Below are positions 19,563 to 29,197 of a stretch of DNA of 58,319 bases, piece by piece. The position numbers and the translations under genes were made by a program. Under the pieces are notes generated by a model. That model was given only the letters and a program-made list of their open reading frames with translations, was not told the DNA's origin and did no database searches. Numbering within the stretch: position 1 is the stretch's first letter; each line of letters starts with the position of its first letter. Source of the stretch: an uncultured Corynebacterium sp. (GTDB lineage: Bacteria; Actinomycetota; Actinomycetes; Mycobacteriales; Mycobacteriaceae); contig NZ_CAMIFY010000012.1 in the NCBI RefSeq assembly GCF_946222985.1, positions 1-58,319 of the forward strand, read 5' to 3'.

Positions 19563-21665
19563 ATGAACGCATCCGATGAACGCAATAGGGAGTTGGTGCG
19601 CGCACTCGAGGAGCTCGAGTCCGCCGCCAATCGGGTCGCGTCGTTGGCGCACGGGATTCGGGGGGATCTGCACCGGGACGTCGAAACGCCGGAGGCCGAA
19701 TCGGCCCTCGGCGGCGTCGATGCCCCGTCTTCTCCCCCGGCGTCCGCGCCATCGCCGGGCCCCGCACCGATGCCGGACCCCGCTGCACCGCCGGCGGCCG
19801 GGCACGGTTGGGCGACGGCTCCGCCGTCCGCGCCCGGAAATGACCGGGGCGTCCCCCACCGGGCGGGCCCCGGCGGTGCGCCCGATTCGACCTACGGTCG
19901 CGGCCCCCAGTCGCCCGCCGGCTACCCGCACCCGGCCCCGCCGCCGCAGCCTCAGCCTCAACCTCAACCGCAGCCGCAATCGCAGCCGCAGCCCTTCCCG
20001 GTCCAGCCGGCTGCCCCTACGAGCCCGTGGTGGAGCGACGAGAAGAAGGTCCTCAAGGTCATCGCGGCGATCGGTGCGTTCATCACCATCTCCGGCGTGA
20101 TCCTGTTGGTCGCCTTCGCCATCCAGGCGGGCTTGCTCGGCCCCCTGGGCCGTGTCATCCTCGCCTACGCCCTGGCGGCGGGGCTCGCCGGAGCGGGCGT
20201 GGTGGTGCATCGACGCAATCCCGACAACGCCGGCGTCACCGCGCTCGGCGTCGCATCCCTGATCACCGCGCACGTCACCACGTGTTCGCTCGTGCAGATA
20301 CTGGAATGGTGGCCGGCGTGGCTCGGCGCCCTGGTGGCCCTGGCCACGATGGCGGCGGGATTCTTCGCCGCCCGGTATCGCGACAGTTTGCCGCTGCTGC
20401 TCATCGGCGCCGTCGCCGGTTTCATCGCGGTTCACGTGACCACGTCGGTGCCCGCCGAAGCGAGCGCGGACCTTCGAACGTTGACGGTGCTGCCGGCGGT
20501 CGGAGTGATCTGGGCGTGGTTCCGCAGGCGCGAACACGGCCTGGTGGTGATCTTCGCGACGTTCCTGTTCTTCATCGCCTGCGTGCGCCTCTTCGCGTTC
20601 GGAGCCGACGAATGGCTCGTGGTCGCGTCGTATCTCATCGTCGGCGCCTTCATGCTGGTCCCCGCCGCGCTCGACGGTGCGACGAGCGGAACGCCGACCG
20701 TCCTGCCGATGCCCGGTGTCGGCGATCGTCCCGTCGACGACCGGGGCAACCGGGACGACCGCCTCTCCGAGCACTTCCCGCTCAACGCGCTCGTCTGGCC
20801 GGCTGCTCCCGTCCTGTCCGTCCTGGGCCCGTGGGACATCGGATCGCACGTCATCGCGCTCATCCTCGCGGCGGTGATCGGCGCGGCCGGTTGCGGTCCC
20901 TGGTTGGGGTTGACGGCCGGACGCATGAAGGTCCTGCGATGGGCCGGTTTCCTCACCGCGGCGATTCCCGCCCTGCAGTTGGCCACGGCGAATTCCGATC
21001 ACGCATGGACGCGACTGCCCGTTCTGCTCATCGCCGCGGCGGTGATCTGGTTGCAGGTGTTCCGCCCGACCGCACTCGGCAGGTGGCTCACGGGGGCGTG
21101 GACGGTCGCCGCCCTTCTCGGCAACGTGCCCAGCTTGATCCGCACCACGTTCGCCCCGTCGTATCTCACCGAGCACCGGATCTTCGAGTGGACCCTCGAC
21201 ACCGCGATGATCACCCTGTCCGGACTGCTCATCGGAGTGTGCGCCCTCGGGCTGCTGGCCATCGTCGTGGCACGGCGCGACACCGCCGGAGCCTTCGAGA
21301 AATGCGCCGGTTTCGTGGGGCTGATCCTCACGGCCGTGCCGGTGGTCACCGTGCTGACCGCGGTCGGAGTGCGGTTCAGCGTCGCCCACATGCTGATCTC
21401 CATCGGATGGATGGCCGCCGCGGCCTGGCTGATGCTCGCGCCCCGGCGCCTCAACGTGGATTCCAACATGGTGGCCACGTTGGTCATCGCCGGCGTGGCC
21501 GTCGCGAAGCTGATCTTCTACGACATGCAGGCCATGAACGGCCTCATCCGCGTCGCGGCGTTCCTGCTCTGCGGGCTGTTGCTGCTCGGCATGGTGGTCG
21601 CCCGCGGCATGCGGGACCGGGAATCCGCCGCCGCGAACGACGGCCGCCCGGCCCCGCCGCGGTGA
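19563..21665 (+). CDS. DUF2339 multi-spanning membrane protein
   Basis: A 700-residue protein of unknown function. Residues 1-35 look like a short coiled coil (ERNRELVRALEELES). Residues about 50-150 are Pro/Gly/Ala-rich with a PQ-dipeptide run near 130-145. Then comes a soluble WWSDEKKVLKVIAAIGAFI junction, followed by at least a dozen predicted membrane helices to the end. DUF2339 proteins have no assigned activity. TAAAGT at 19550-19555 lies 7 nt before the ATG, indicating a leaderless transcript, so the longer frame to 19386 is rejected. It is followed 2 bp later by convergent uvrA. Confidence 0.88.
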   Translation: MNASDERNRELVRALEELESAANRVASLAHGIRGDLHRDVETPEAESALGGVDAPSSPPASAPSPGPAPMPDPAAPPAAGHGWATAPPSAPGNDRGVPHRAGPGGAPDSTYGRGPQSPAGYPHPAPPPQPQPQPQPQPQSQPQPFPVQPAAPTSPWWSDEKKVLKVIAAIGAFITISGVILLVAFAIQAGLLGPLGRVILAYALAAGLAGAGVVVHRRNPDNAGVTALGVASLITAHVTTCSLVQILEWWPAWLGALVALATMAAGFFAARYRDSLPLLLIGAVAGFIAVHVTTSVPAEASADLRTLTVLPAVGVIWAWFRRREHGLVVIFATFLFFIACVRLFAFGADEWLVVASYLIVGAFMLVPAALDGATSGTPTVLPMPGVGDRPVDDRGNRDDRLSEHFPLNALVWPAAPVLSVLGPWDIGSHVIALILAAVIGAAGCGPWLGLTAGRMKVLRWAGFLTAAIPALQLATANSDHAWTRLPVLLIAAAVIWLQVFRPTALGRWLTGAWTVAALLGNVPSLIRTTFAPSYLTEHRIFEWTLDTAMITLSGLLIGVCALGLLAIVVARRDTAGAFEKCAGFVGLILTAVPVVTVLTAVGVRFSVAHMLISIGWMAAAAWLMLAPRRLNVDSNMVATLVIAGVAVAKLIFYDMQAMNGLIRVAAFLLCGLLLLGMVVARGMRDRESAAANDGRPAPPR
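19945..19992 (+). repeat. Hexanucleotide Pro-Gln repeat in the DUF2339 gene
   Basis: About eight imperfect copies of a 6-bp CAGCCN/CARCCK unit encode a PQPQPQ stretch in the cytosolic linker ahead of the first membrane helix. Such low-complexity linkers commonly vary in length between strains. Confidence 0.8.
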
Positions 21666-21666
21666 C

Positions 21667-24516
21667 CTACACCAGCTCCTTGAGGTAGCGGCCCGTGTGC
21701 GAGGCCTCCACTTCGACGACGTCCTCGGGGGTTCCCTGCGTGACGACGGTGCCGCCGCCGGCGCCGCCCTCGGGGCCCATGTCGATGATCCAGTCGGCGG
21801 ACTTGATCACGTCGAGGTTGTGCTCGATGACGATGACCGTGTTGCCCTTGTCGACCAGCCCCTGCAGCACGAGCATCAGCTTGCGGATGTCCTCGAAGTG
21901 CAGGCCCGTCGTCGGCTCGTCGAGGATGTAGGCGGTGCGGCCGTTGGACCGCTTCTGCAGCTCCGCGGCGAGCTTGACTCGCTGGGCCTCACCACCCGAC
22001 AGCGTCGTCGCCGCCTGACCGAGCCGCACGTACCCCAGCCCGACCTCCACCATCGTGTTGAGATACCGGGCGATGGACTGAATGGGCTCGAAGAACTCCG
22101 CCGCCTCGGAAATCGGCATGTCGAGGACCTCGGCGATGGTCTTGCCCTTGTACTTCACCTCGAGCGTCTCGCGGTTGTAGCGCGCACCGTCGCAGACCTC
22201 GCACGGCACGTAGACGTCCGGCAGGAAGTTCATCTCGATCTTCAGCGTGCCGTCGCCGCGGCACGCCTCGCAGCGGCCGCCCTTGACGTTGAAGCTGAAC
22301 CGGCCGGCCTTGTACCCGCGGACCTTCGCCTCCTGCGTGTCGGCGAAGAGATTGCGGATCTTGTCGAACACGCCCGTGTACGTCGCCGGATTCGACCGCG
22401 GCGTGCGACCGATCGGCGACTGGTCGACCTGCACCAGCTTGTCCAGCTGGTCCAGCCCCTCGACGCGGGTGTGGCGCCCCGGCACCTGGCGGGACTTGTT
22501 GAGCTCGTTGGACATCACCTTCGCCAGGATCTCGTTGACCAGCGTCGACTTGCCCGAGCCCGACACGCCCGTCACGCAGGTCAGCAGACCCAGCGGGAAG
22601 TTCACGTCGACGTTCTTCAGGTTGTTCTCCCGCGCGCCCCGCACCGTGACCAGCCGATCGAAATCGACCGGGCGGCGCTTCTCCGGCGGCAGGATCTTCC
22701 GCTTGCCGGTCAAGTAGTCGCCGGTGATCGACCCCTCGGATTCGAGGATCCCGTCCGGCTCGCCCTGGTAGACGATCTCGCCGCCGTACTCGCCGGCGCG
22801 CGGCCCGATGTCGACCAACCAGTCGGCGGCCTTGATCGTGTCCTCGTCGTGCTCGACGACAATGAGCGTGTTGCCCAGGTCGCGGAGCTTCTTCAGGGTC
22901 TGGATCAGACGATGGTTGTCGCGCTGGTGAAGACCGATCGACGGTTCGTCGAGGACGTAGAGCACGCCGGCCAGGCCCGAACCGATCTGCGTGGCCAAGC
23001 GGATGCGCTGGGCCTCGCCGCCCGACAACGTGCCGGCCGAGCGCGACAGCGACAGGTAATCCAGTCCGACGTCGAGCAGGAACCGCAGGCGCGCCTGGAC
23101 TTCGCGCAGCACGCGACCGGCGATCATCTCCTCGCGCTTGCCGAGCGTCAACGAATCGAGGAACGCCGAGCAGTCGGCGACGGACAGCTCCGTCAACCCC
23201 GCGATGGACTTCTCGCCGAAGCCCGAGGACTCCAACGTCACCGCGAGGATCTCCGGGCGCAGTCGCGAGCCGTTGCAGGTCGAGCAGGCGACCTCGCGCA
23301 TGTAGCCCTGGTACCGCTCCTTCTGCGATTCGCTGTCCGCCTGCTCCAACTTCCGGTGCAGGTACGGCATGACGCCCTCGAACGGCGCGGTGTATTCGCG
23401 GCTGCGTCCGTAGCGGTTGCGGTAGCGCACCGAGACCTTGTGCTTCGAACCGTGCATCAGCGCCTTGTGCTGCGCCTTCGTCAGATCCTGCAGCGGCGTC
23501 GACGGATCGAAACCCATCGCGTCGGCCAGGCCCGTGACGAGCTTTTCGAAGTACTTCTTGTTCAGCGTGCGGTTCCACGGGCCGATGGCCTCGGTGACCG
23601 GCTTGGAGGCGTCGGGGACGACGAGGTCCTCGTCGACCTCGAGCTTCGTGCCCAGGCCGTCGCACTCGGGGCAGGCGCCGTACGGGGAGTTGAAGGAAAA
23701 CGAGCGCGGCTCGAGCTCCTCGATGTCGATCCGGTGCCCGTTGGGGCACGAGATGTTCTCCGAGTAACGGCGCTTGCGATTCGGATCGTCGTCGTCGAGA
23801 CCGACGGCGTCGATGACGACGAGGCCATCGGCCAACCGCAGGGCCGTCTCGACCGAGTCGGTCAAACGCTGCTTCTGCGAGGACTTGACCTGCAAGCGGT
23901 CGACGATGACCTCGATGTCGTGCTTGACCTGCTTCTCCAGCTTCGGCGGATCCGTCAGTCGATGCATCTCGCCGTCGACGACGACGCGGGCGTAACCGTC
24001 CGCGGCCAGTTCCGTGAACAAGTCGACGAACTCGCCCTTGCGGGTGCGCACCACCGGTGCGAGGACCTGGAACTTGGTGCCCTCGGGCATCTCCAGGACC
24101 TGGTCGACGATCTGCTGCGGCGTCTGCGAGGAGATGACCTCGCCGCACGTCGGACAGTGCGGCGTACCGGTGCGCGCGAACAGCAGGCGCAGGTAGTCGT
24201 AGACCTCGGTGATCGTGCCGACGGTCGACCGCGGATTGCGGTTGGTCGACTTCTGGTCGATGGACACCGCCGGCGAGAGCCCCTCGATGAGCTCGACCTC
24301 GGGCTTTTCCATCTGTCCGAGGAACATGCGCGCGTACGAGCTCAGGGACTCGACGTAGCGCCGCTGCCCCTCGGCGAAGATCGTGTCGAACGCCAGGGAG
24401 GATTTGCCGGAACCCGACAGACCGGTGAAAACCACCATCCGGTCGCGCGGCAGATCGATGTCGACGCCCTTGAGGTTGTGCTCCCGGGCGCCCCTGATGA
24501 TGAGCCGTTCGGCCAA
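21667..24516 (-). CDS. uvrA: Excinuclease ABC subunit A
   Basis: DNA-damage recognition ATPase of nucleotide excision repair. The two ABC modules have Walker A loops GLSGSGKSS near residue 31 and GVSGSGKST near residue 645, and signature motifs LSGGEAQRIRLA and LSGGEAQRVKLA. Zinc fingers include CPTCG and CEACRGDG/CEVCDG. I place the start at TTG 24516, with AGGAAAGG 8 nt upstream, which gives 949 residues, the usual length. Longer starts up to 24720 add non-homologous sequence and cross the promoter. Its start region is divergent from a metallo-beta-lactamase-fold gene, and a LexA-like box lies between them. Confidence 0.96.
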   Translation of the reverse strand: MAERLIIRGAREHNLKGVDIDLPRDRMVVFTGLSGSGKSSLAFDTIFAEGQRRYVESLSSYARMFLGQMEKPEVELIEGLSPAVSIDQKSTNRNPRSTVGTITEVYDYLRLLFARTGTPHCPTCGEVISSQTPQQIVDQVLEMPEGTKFQVLAPVVRTRKGEFVDLFTELAADGYARVVVDGEMHRLTDPPKLEKQVKHDIEVIVDRLQVKSSQKQRLTDSVETALRLADGLVVIDAVGLDDDDPNRKRRYSENISCPNGHRIDIEELEPRSFSFNSPYGACPECDGLGTKLEVDEDLVVPDASKPVTEAIGPWNRTLNKKYFEKLVTGLADAMGFDPSTPLQDLTKAQHKALMHGSKHKVSVRYRNRYGRSREYTAPFEGVMPYLHRKLEQADSESQKERYQGYMREVACSTCNGSRLRPEILAVTLESSGFGEKSIAGLTELSVADCSAFLDSLTLGKREEMIAGRVLREVQARLRFLLDVGLDYLSLSRSAGTLSGGEAQRIRLATQIGSGLAGVLYVLDEPSIGLHQRDNHRLIQTLKKLRDLGNTLIVVEHDEDTIKAADWLVDIGPRAGEYGGEIVYQGEPDGILESEGSITGDYLTGKRKILPPEKRRPVDFDRLVTVRGARENNLKNVDVNFPLGLLTCVTGVSGSGKSTLVNEILAKVMSNELNKSRQVPGRHTRVEGLDQLDKLVQVDQSPIGRTPRSNPATYTGVFDKIRNLFADTQEAKVRGYKAGRFSFNVKGGRCEACRGDGTLKIEMNFLPDVYVPCEVCDGARYNRETLEVKYKGKTIAEVLDMPISEAAEFFEPIQSIARYLNTMVEVGLGYVRLGQAATTLSGGEAQRVKLAAELQKRSNGRTAYILDEPTTGLHFEDIRKLMLVLQGLVDKGNTVIVIEHNLDVIKSADWIIDMGPEGGAGGGTVVTQGTPEDVVEVEASHTGRYLKELV

Positions 24517-24623
24517 CGTGCGCACCTTTCCTTTCGCGGGTGGATGGAGGTCGCGTTCACTCTCGGTGCCGGGCGCTTCGCGAGGTGCCGGCACCGTGCG
24601 GGTCAGGCCCGCCACAGTCGACG

Positions 24624-24651
24624 ATGATACATCAGTCATACATTCGTTCGA
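24624..24651 (-). promoter_or_regulatory. uvrA promoter with LexA-like SOS box
   Basis: On the minus strand TCGAACGAATGTATGA (24636-24651) matches the actinobacterial SOS consensus TCGAAC-N4-GTTCGA at 10 of 12 defined positions. It lies over the -35 region of a TATCAT -10 box (24624-24629). uvrA is a classical LexA target, so the match is biologically sensible. Confidence 0.65.
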
Positions 24652-24694
24652 AGGCGTCGGGCGGGATCGTCGACCCGCCGCTACCCTGGCTGGC

Positions 24695-25480
24695 ATGAGC
24701 GCACATGACGTCACCATCAACGACGATTACACCGGCGACCTGTCCAGGCACGAGGTCCACCGCGTCCGAGCGGGCGCGATCGACGTGTACAAGACCTCCG
24801 TGGGCGAGATGGACAACAACTGCTACCTCCTGGTCGATTCCAGGGCGCCCGAGCAGTCCCTGCTCATCGACGCCTGCGACGAGGCCGATCACCTGAAGAA
24901 GCTCGTCGACGCCGCCGGCGCCCGCGTCGCCACCATCGTGACGACGCACTCGCACGGCGATCATGTCGGCGCACTCGCCGAGCTCGTCTCCGACTGGGAC
25001 GCCGAGCACGTCGCCTCCACCCTCGACGCCCCGGACATCGAGGTGGGCGTCGACCGCCGCCTCGATCAGGGCGACGTGGTGACCTTCGGCGACGGAGCCA
25101 TGCTGGTGTCCTTCATTCTCCGCGGGCACACCCGCGGCGGCGTCGGGCTGGGTCTCGATTCCGGCGAAGAACACAACCGCGATGCCGGCGACGGCGAGGG
25201 TTCCGGCACGGATGGCGCGGAAGGCACCGACGGCACGAACGGCACCGCCGTCAACGCCGACGATTCCCCGATCCACCTCTTCGTCGGTGATTCGCTGTTC
25301 CCCGGCGGCGTGGGCAAGACCACGACGCCGGAGGCCTTCGGGCAGCTGCTCGCGGACGTCGAAGAGCGCATTTTCGACGCCTACCCCGACGACGCCGTCG
25401 TTCATCCCGGTCACGGTTCGGACACGACCGTGGGTGCTGAGCAGCCCCACCTGGAGGAATGGCGCAACCGCGGCTGGTAA
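24695..25480 (+). CDS. Metallo-beta-lactamase-fold hydrolase
   Basis: A 261-residue MBL-superfamily protein of the glyoxalase-II-like group. THSHGDHVGAL near residue 89 is the metal-binding HxHxDH motif. LRGHTRGGVG near residue 147 supplies the next His, FVGDSLFPGGVG near residue 195 the bridging Asp, and VHPGHGSDTTVG near residue 235 the last His. An acidic Gly/Thr/Asp-rich insertion (about residues 155-190) separates two of these motifs and is unusual for the family. TACCCT at 24682-24687 sits 7 nt before the ATG, so the gene is probably leaderless. The substrate is unknown; thioester hydrolysis is plausible. Confidence 0.9.
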   Translation: MSAHDVTINDDYTGDLSRHEVHRVRAGAIDVYKTSVGEMDNNCYLLVDSRAPEQSLLIDACDEADHLKKLVDAAGARVATIVTTHSHGDHVGALAELVSDWDAEHVASTLDAPDIEVGVDRRLDQGDVVTFGDGAMLVSFILRGHTRGGVGLGLDSGEEHNRDAGDGEGSGTDGAEGTDGTNGTAVNADDSPIHLFVGDSLFPGGVGKTTTPEAFGQLLADVEERIFDAYPDDAVVHPGHGSDTTVGAEQPHLEEWRNRGW

Positions 25481-25646
25481 ACCCCGGACACCGGGTGCCA
25501 CCCCGCGTAAGATTGCGTCGAAGGACTCCGCGGCCCAAGCGCCGGGAGCACCGAGCCGAGGTCACGGTACCGAGGTCGTTGCGCCGCAGCGCTGACGCGG
25601 CAGTCCATTTAGAGCCCAGACACGAATCTCAGGAGTTGACGAGAAA

Positions 25647-26459
25647 ATGATCCGCAAGCTCGCCCGTCCCATGCTGGCCTCCATCTTCATCGCCGACGGC
25701 GTCGACACGTTGATGAACCAGCAGGATCACGTCGAGGGGGCGCGCGAGGTGACCAAGCGCGCCCGCACCATCGTGCCGGCGCAGTACGCGTCGTTCCTCC
25801 CCAGCAACCCCCGCACCGTCGTCCAGATCGCCGGCGGCACCAAGGTCGCGGCCGGCACCCTGTACGCCCTGGGCAAGGCTCCCCGCCTCGCGGCCACGAC
25901 GCTGGCTCTGGTCCAGGTGCCCACGGCGCTGGCCCGCCACTCGTTCTGGGAGACGCAGGATCCCAAGGAGCGCAAGGCCCGCAAGTCCGGGTTCCTCACC
26001 GACGTCGCCCTCCTCGGCGGTTTGTTCCTGGCCACCGCCGACACCGAGGGCCGCCCGGGCCTCGCGTGGCGCGCGGAGCACGCCGGCAAGAAGGCGAACA
26101 AGAAGGTGCAGGCGGCCCTGCCGACCAAGTCGGAGGCCGAGAAGCGCACCGAGGAGCTGAAGGGCACCGCGTCGGAGTGGCTCGGCAAGGCCCAGGAGGT
26201 CGGAGGCGACCTGCAGGTCAAGGCCGCCGATTCCCTCCACCGCGCCGAGGACTACGTCGACGACAACAAGGACGACTGGAAGGACTCGCTGCAGACCTTC
26301 GCCGAGGAGGCCCGTGAGACACTCACCGGTGCCGCCGAGAACGCGCGCGAGACCCTCGCCGACGTGGCCGACACCGCCGCCAAGGAGACGAAGAAGACGC
26401 GCAAGCAGGCTCGCAAGCAGGCCAAGAAGGCCCGCAAGAACCTGAAGCAGTACGCCTAG
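25647..26459 (+). CDS. DoxX-family membrane protein with basic coiled-coil tail
   Basis: The first 140 residues (start MIRKLARPMLASIFIADG) resemble DoxX-like four-helix membrane proteins. Residues 150-270 form a long charged Ala/Lys/Glu-rich helical region that ends in a strongly basic stretch (TKKTRKQARKQAKKARK). The tail resembles LEA- or apolipoprotein-like amphipathic repeats and could associate with membrane or nucleic acid. AGGAG-type sequence precedes the ATG, and a TAAGAT box lies near 25506, so there is a leader of about 130 nt. The function is not known. Confidence 0.82.
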   Translation: MIRKLARPMLASIFIADGVDTLMNQQDHVEGAREVTKRARTIVPAQYASFLPSNPRTVVQIAGGTKVAAGTLYALGKAPRLAATTLALVQVPTALARHSFWETQDPKERKARKSGFLTDVALLGGLFLATADTEGRPGLAWRAEHAGKKANKKVQAALPTKSEAEKRTEELKGTASEWLGKAQEVGGDLQVKAADSLHRAEDYVDDNKDDWKDSLQTFAEEARETLTGAAENARETLADVADTAAKETKKTRKQARKQAKKARKNLKQYA

Positions 26460-26502
26460 CTTCGCCGCGCCCCGTTCGATCGGAGCCCGGGCACGACCGA
26501 CC

Positions 26503-26544
26503 AGGCCCGCTCCACCCCGACGTCATTCGGGGCGGGGCGGGCCT
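26503..26544 (+). terminator. GC-rich hairpin after the DoxX-like gene
   Basis: AGGCCCGC (26503-26510) pairs with GCGGGCCT (26537-26544), with extra CCCCG/CGGGG pairing inside. No T-run follows, so termination would be weak or factor-assisted. A copy of the interspersed 13-mer lies 33 nt further on. Confidence 0.6.
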
Positions 26545-26576
26545 CGTCGCGCGGTGCGACGGCGACGACGCCGGGC

Positions 26577-26589
26577 CCGTCGCAAAGCA
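26577..26589 (+). repeat. Interspersed 13-mer CCGTCGCAAAGCA, copy 5
   Basis: Perfect copy between the DoxX-like and HelD-like genes, downstream of a GC-rich hairpin. Confidence 0.9.
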
Positions 26590-26636
26590 CTCGGTCGGCA
26601 ACGGGTGAGCGCGTCGGCGGGGGCGGTGACGTAGAC

Positions 26637-29051
26637 TTGACTCTTCGTTTCACCGCCCCCGACCTCGATTGGACACCCGTGCCGCACCCGGATCTGCCGG
26701 CCGAGCAGAAGCACCTCGACGACGTCTACGCGCATCTCGACACCGCGCGACGCCGTGATCAGGAGGCACTGCGCAAGGTGATGCTCGACGACGATCCCGA
26801 GCCCCAGGCCCGCGTCGAGCGCGAGGTGGAGCACAACCGCCTGCAATCCAACCTGGAGCGCTACCGGCACGCGGAGGTCGGCCTGGTCTTCGGGCGCATC
26901 GACATCGCCGACGACGAGCCGGACAACCACGTGCCGGGCGCGCCGGAGCTCGACCGCCGCTACATCGGGCGCATGGGGCTCTCCGACGCCGACGACGATT
27001 ACCGGTCGCTGCTGATGGACTGGCGCGCCCCGCAGGCGCGACCGTTCTACCTCGCGACGACGGCGCACCCCGAGGGGATCACCCTGCGACGTCATCTGCG
27101 CACCCGCGGGCGGACCATCCGCGCCATCGACGACGAACGGCTCAGCGGCGACGGACACGGAGCCGGATCCGGCGAATCCGCGCACGCGGGCGCCGGGGAG
27201 GATTCCGACGCCACCCGCATCGACGGCGGCGTCGGCGGCGAGGCGGTGCTGCGCGAGGTCATCGACTCGGCGCGAACGGGCCACATGCGCGGAATCGTCG
27301 AGACCATCCAGCGCGAGCAGGACCTGATCATCCGCGACCCCGGCCGCGGCGCGATGGTCGTGCAGGGCGGCCCCGGCACCGGCAAGACGGCGGTGGCGCT
27401 GCACCGCGTCGCCTGGCTGCTCTACACCCACCGCGACCAGCTGGCGAAGACCGGCGTGCTCATCCTCGGGCCGAACACGACGTTCCTGGAGTACATCTCC
27501 CGGGTTCTGCCGAGCCTCGGCGAAACCGGCGTCGTGTTGCGCACCATCGCCGACCTGTACCCGGGCGTCGTCGGCACGGGCGACGAATCCCTGGCCACCC
27601 GCGAGGTGAAGGGGTCGGAGGAGATGGTGCACATCCTGCGCGCCGCCGTCCGCGACCGTCAGCCGGACCCCGCCGAGGCGGTCGAGGTCGGCTTCGACGG
27701 CGTGGAGTTGACCGTCACCCCGGCCATGGTTCGCGCCGCCCGCACGCGCGCCCGCCGGTCGCGCAAGCCGCACAATCTCGCCCGCCCCCTGTTCCGCGAG
27801 CATCTGGTCGAGGCGCTGGCCCGCCAGCTCGCCGACCGCATCGGCGCCGACCCGCTGGGCGGAGCGAACCTGCTGTCGACCACCGACGTCGCCGACCTGC
27901 GCGACGAGCTCGATTCCGATCCGGCCATTTCGACGCTGCTCGACGACATGTGGCCGGAACTGACCCCCGAGGAACTGCTCGCCGACCTCCTCGGCTCCCC
28001 CGAGCGCATCGCCGTCGCCGCCGCCGATTACGACGACGCGACTCGGGCGGCGCTGCTGCGCGACCCGGAGACCCCGATGGGCCCGTCGGATCCGCCGTTG
28101 CTCGACGAGCTGGCCGAGCTGCTCGGCGACGTCTCCGCCTCCGACGACGACCGCGAATGGTGGCGCGAGCAAATCGCCGACGCCCAGGACGCCCTGGACA
28201 TCCTCACCGGCTCCGCGCAGCAGGAACTCGACGACGGCACCGACGCCGAGATCCTCATGGCCTACGACCTCATCGACGCCGAGGCCCTGGCCGAGCGCCA
28301 CCGCGACCGCGATTCGCGCAGCACCGCCGATCGCGCGGCCGAGGACCGCGAGTGGACCTACGGCCACGTCATCGTCGACGAGGCGCAGGAGCTCTCCGCG
28401 ATGGCGTGGCGCATGGTGCGCCGCCGCTCCCCCAACGGCTGGATGACCATCGTCGGCGACATCGCCCAGACCGGTTCCCCCGCCGGCGCCGAGAGCTGGG
28501 CCGACGCGCTCGAGCCGATCATCGGCGAGCGCTGGCGCCAGCACCGCCTGACCGTCAACTACCGCACTCCCGCGGAGATCATGGAGCTGGCGGCGTCGGT
28601 GCTCGCCCGCATCGCCCCCGACGCCGAGCCGCCGCGGTCGATCCGGTCGACCGGTCGCGCGCCGATGCTCGTCGATTCCCTCGGGGCCGCCCTGCGGGTC
28701 GCCGCCGAAGAATCGACCGCGGGTCGCCTGACGGCGGTCATCGCACCCGAGTCGAGGTTGGCGCAGCTGCGGGAGTTGCTTGACGACGGCGCCGCCACCA
28801 CCTCGCTCGACGACGGCGCCACCGACACCTCGCTCGACGACGTTTCCCGCGACAACGTGACCCTCCACGACGTCGACGACGCCAAGGGACTGGAATTCGA
28901 CGAGGTCATCCTCGTCGACCCCGACGCCATCGTCGACGAATCACCCCAAGGACTGCAGGATCTCTACGTGGCGCTGACCCGCGCCACCCAGGGACTCACC
29001 GTCGTCGCCGACGCGCAGCCCGAGTCCCTGCCGGAGCTGGCTCGGCGCTGA
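26637..29051 (+). CDS. HelD/HelR-like superfamily 1 helicase (RNA polymerase-associated)
   Basis: An 804-residue UvrD-like ATPase of the HelD group, which binds RNA polymerase, releases it from nucleic acid and in some actinobacteria protects against rifamycins. An N-terminal helical hairpin with many charged residues (about 15-85) is followed by Walker A GGPGTGKTAVALHRVAWLLY near residue 243. Further on come GPNTTFLEYISRVLPSLGE, VDEAQELSAMAWRM near residue 580, GDIAQTGSPAGAESW, VNYRTPAEIMEL and a C-terminal KGLEFDEVILVDP/ALTRATQGL. Two short SLDDGA repeats occur near residue 725. The listed start is TTG; TAGACT at 26632-26637 could be the -10 box, in which case the GTG at 26679 is the true start. 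Confidence 0.88.
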   Translation: MTLRFTAPDLDWTPVPHPDLPAEQKHLDDVYAHLDTARRRDQEALRKVMLDDDPEPQARVEREVEHNRLQSNLERYRHAEVGLVFGRIDIADDEPDNHVPGAPELDRRYIGRMGLSDADDDYRSLLMDWRAPQARPFYLATTAHPEGITLRRHLRTRGRTIRAIDDERLSGDGHGAGSGESAHAGAGEDSDATRIDGGVGGEAVLREVIDSARTGHMRGIVETIQREQDLIIRDPGRGAMVVQGGPGTGKTAVALHRVAWLLYTHRDQLAKTGVLILGPNTTFLEYISRVLPSLGETGVVLRTIADLYPGVVGTGDESLATREVKGSEEMVHILRAAVRDRQPDPAEAVEVGFDGVELTVTPAMVRAARTRARRSRKPHNLARPLFREHLVEALARQLADRIGADPLGGANLLSTTDVADLRDELDSDPAISTLLDDMWPELTPEELLADLLGSPERIAVAAADYDDATRAALLRDPETPMGPSDPPLLDELAELLGDVSASDDDREWWREQIADAQDALDILTGSAQQELDDGTDAEILMAYDLIDAEALAERHRDRDSRSTADRAAEDREWTYGHVIVDEAQELSAMAWRMVRRRSPNGWMTIVGDIAQTGSPAGAESWADALEPIIGERWRQHRLTVNYRTPAEIMELAASVLARIAPDAEPPRSIRSTGRAPMLVDSLGAALRVAAEESTAGRLTAVIAPESRLAQLRELLDDGAATTSLDDGATDTSLDDVSRDNVTLHDVDDAKGLEFDEVILVDPDAIVDESPQGLQDLYVALTRATQGLTVVADAQPESLPELARR

Positions 29052-29118
29052 CGGTGGGACCGTCGTAAAGCGGGGTTTCTCGAAGCACGGTCCGCGAAGC
29101 AGGGCCCGGACATGCGAA

Positions 29119-29159
29119 ACCCGGCGGGAGAAAGCGAAATGCACTCTCTCCCGCCGGGT
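29119..29159. terminator. Bidirectional terminator between the helicase and uspA
   Basis: A 13-bp perfect stem (29119-29131 with 29147-29159) with a 15-nt loop lies between the convergent genes. On the minus strand it is followed by TTTCG, on the plus strand by GATCGC, so it is best suited to end the universal stress gene. Confidence 0.85.
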
Positions 29160-29197
29160 GATCGCGGCAGTGTCCGGCCGACCGTGGCCGAAGCGAC

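Noticed and set aside
26590..26640. Rifamycin-associated element upstream of the HelD/HelR-like gene
   Set aside because: I could not find the inverted repeat expected of that element in the 180 bp upstream, so rifamycin control is not claimed.
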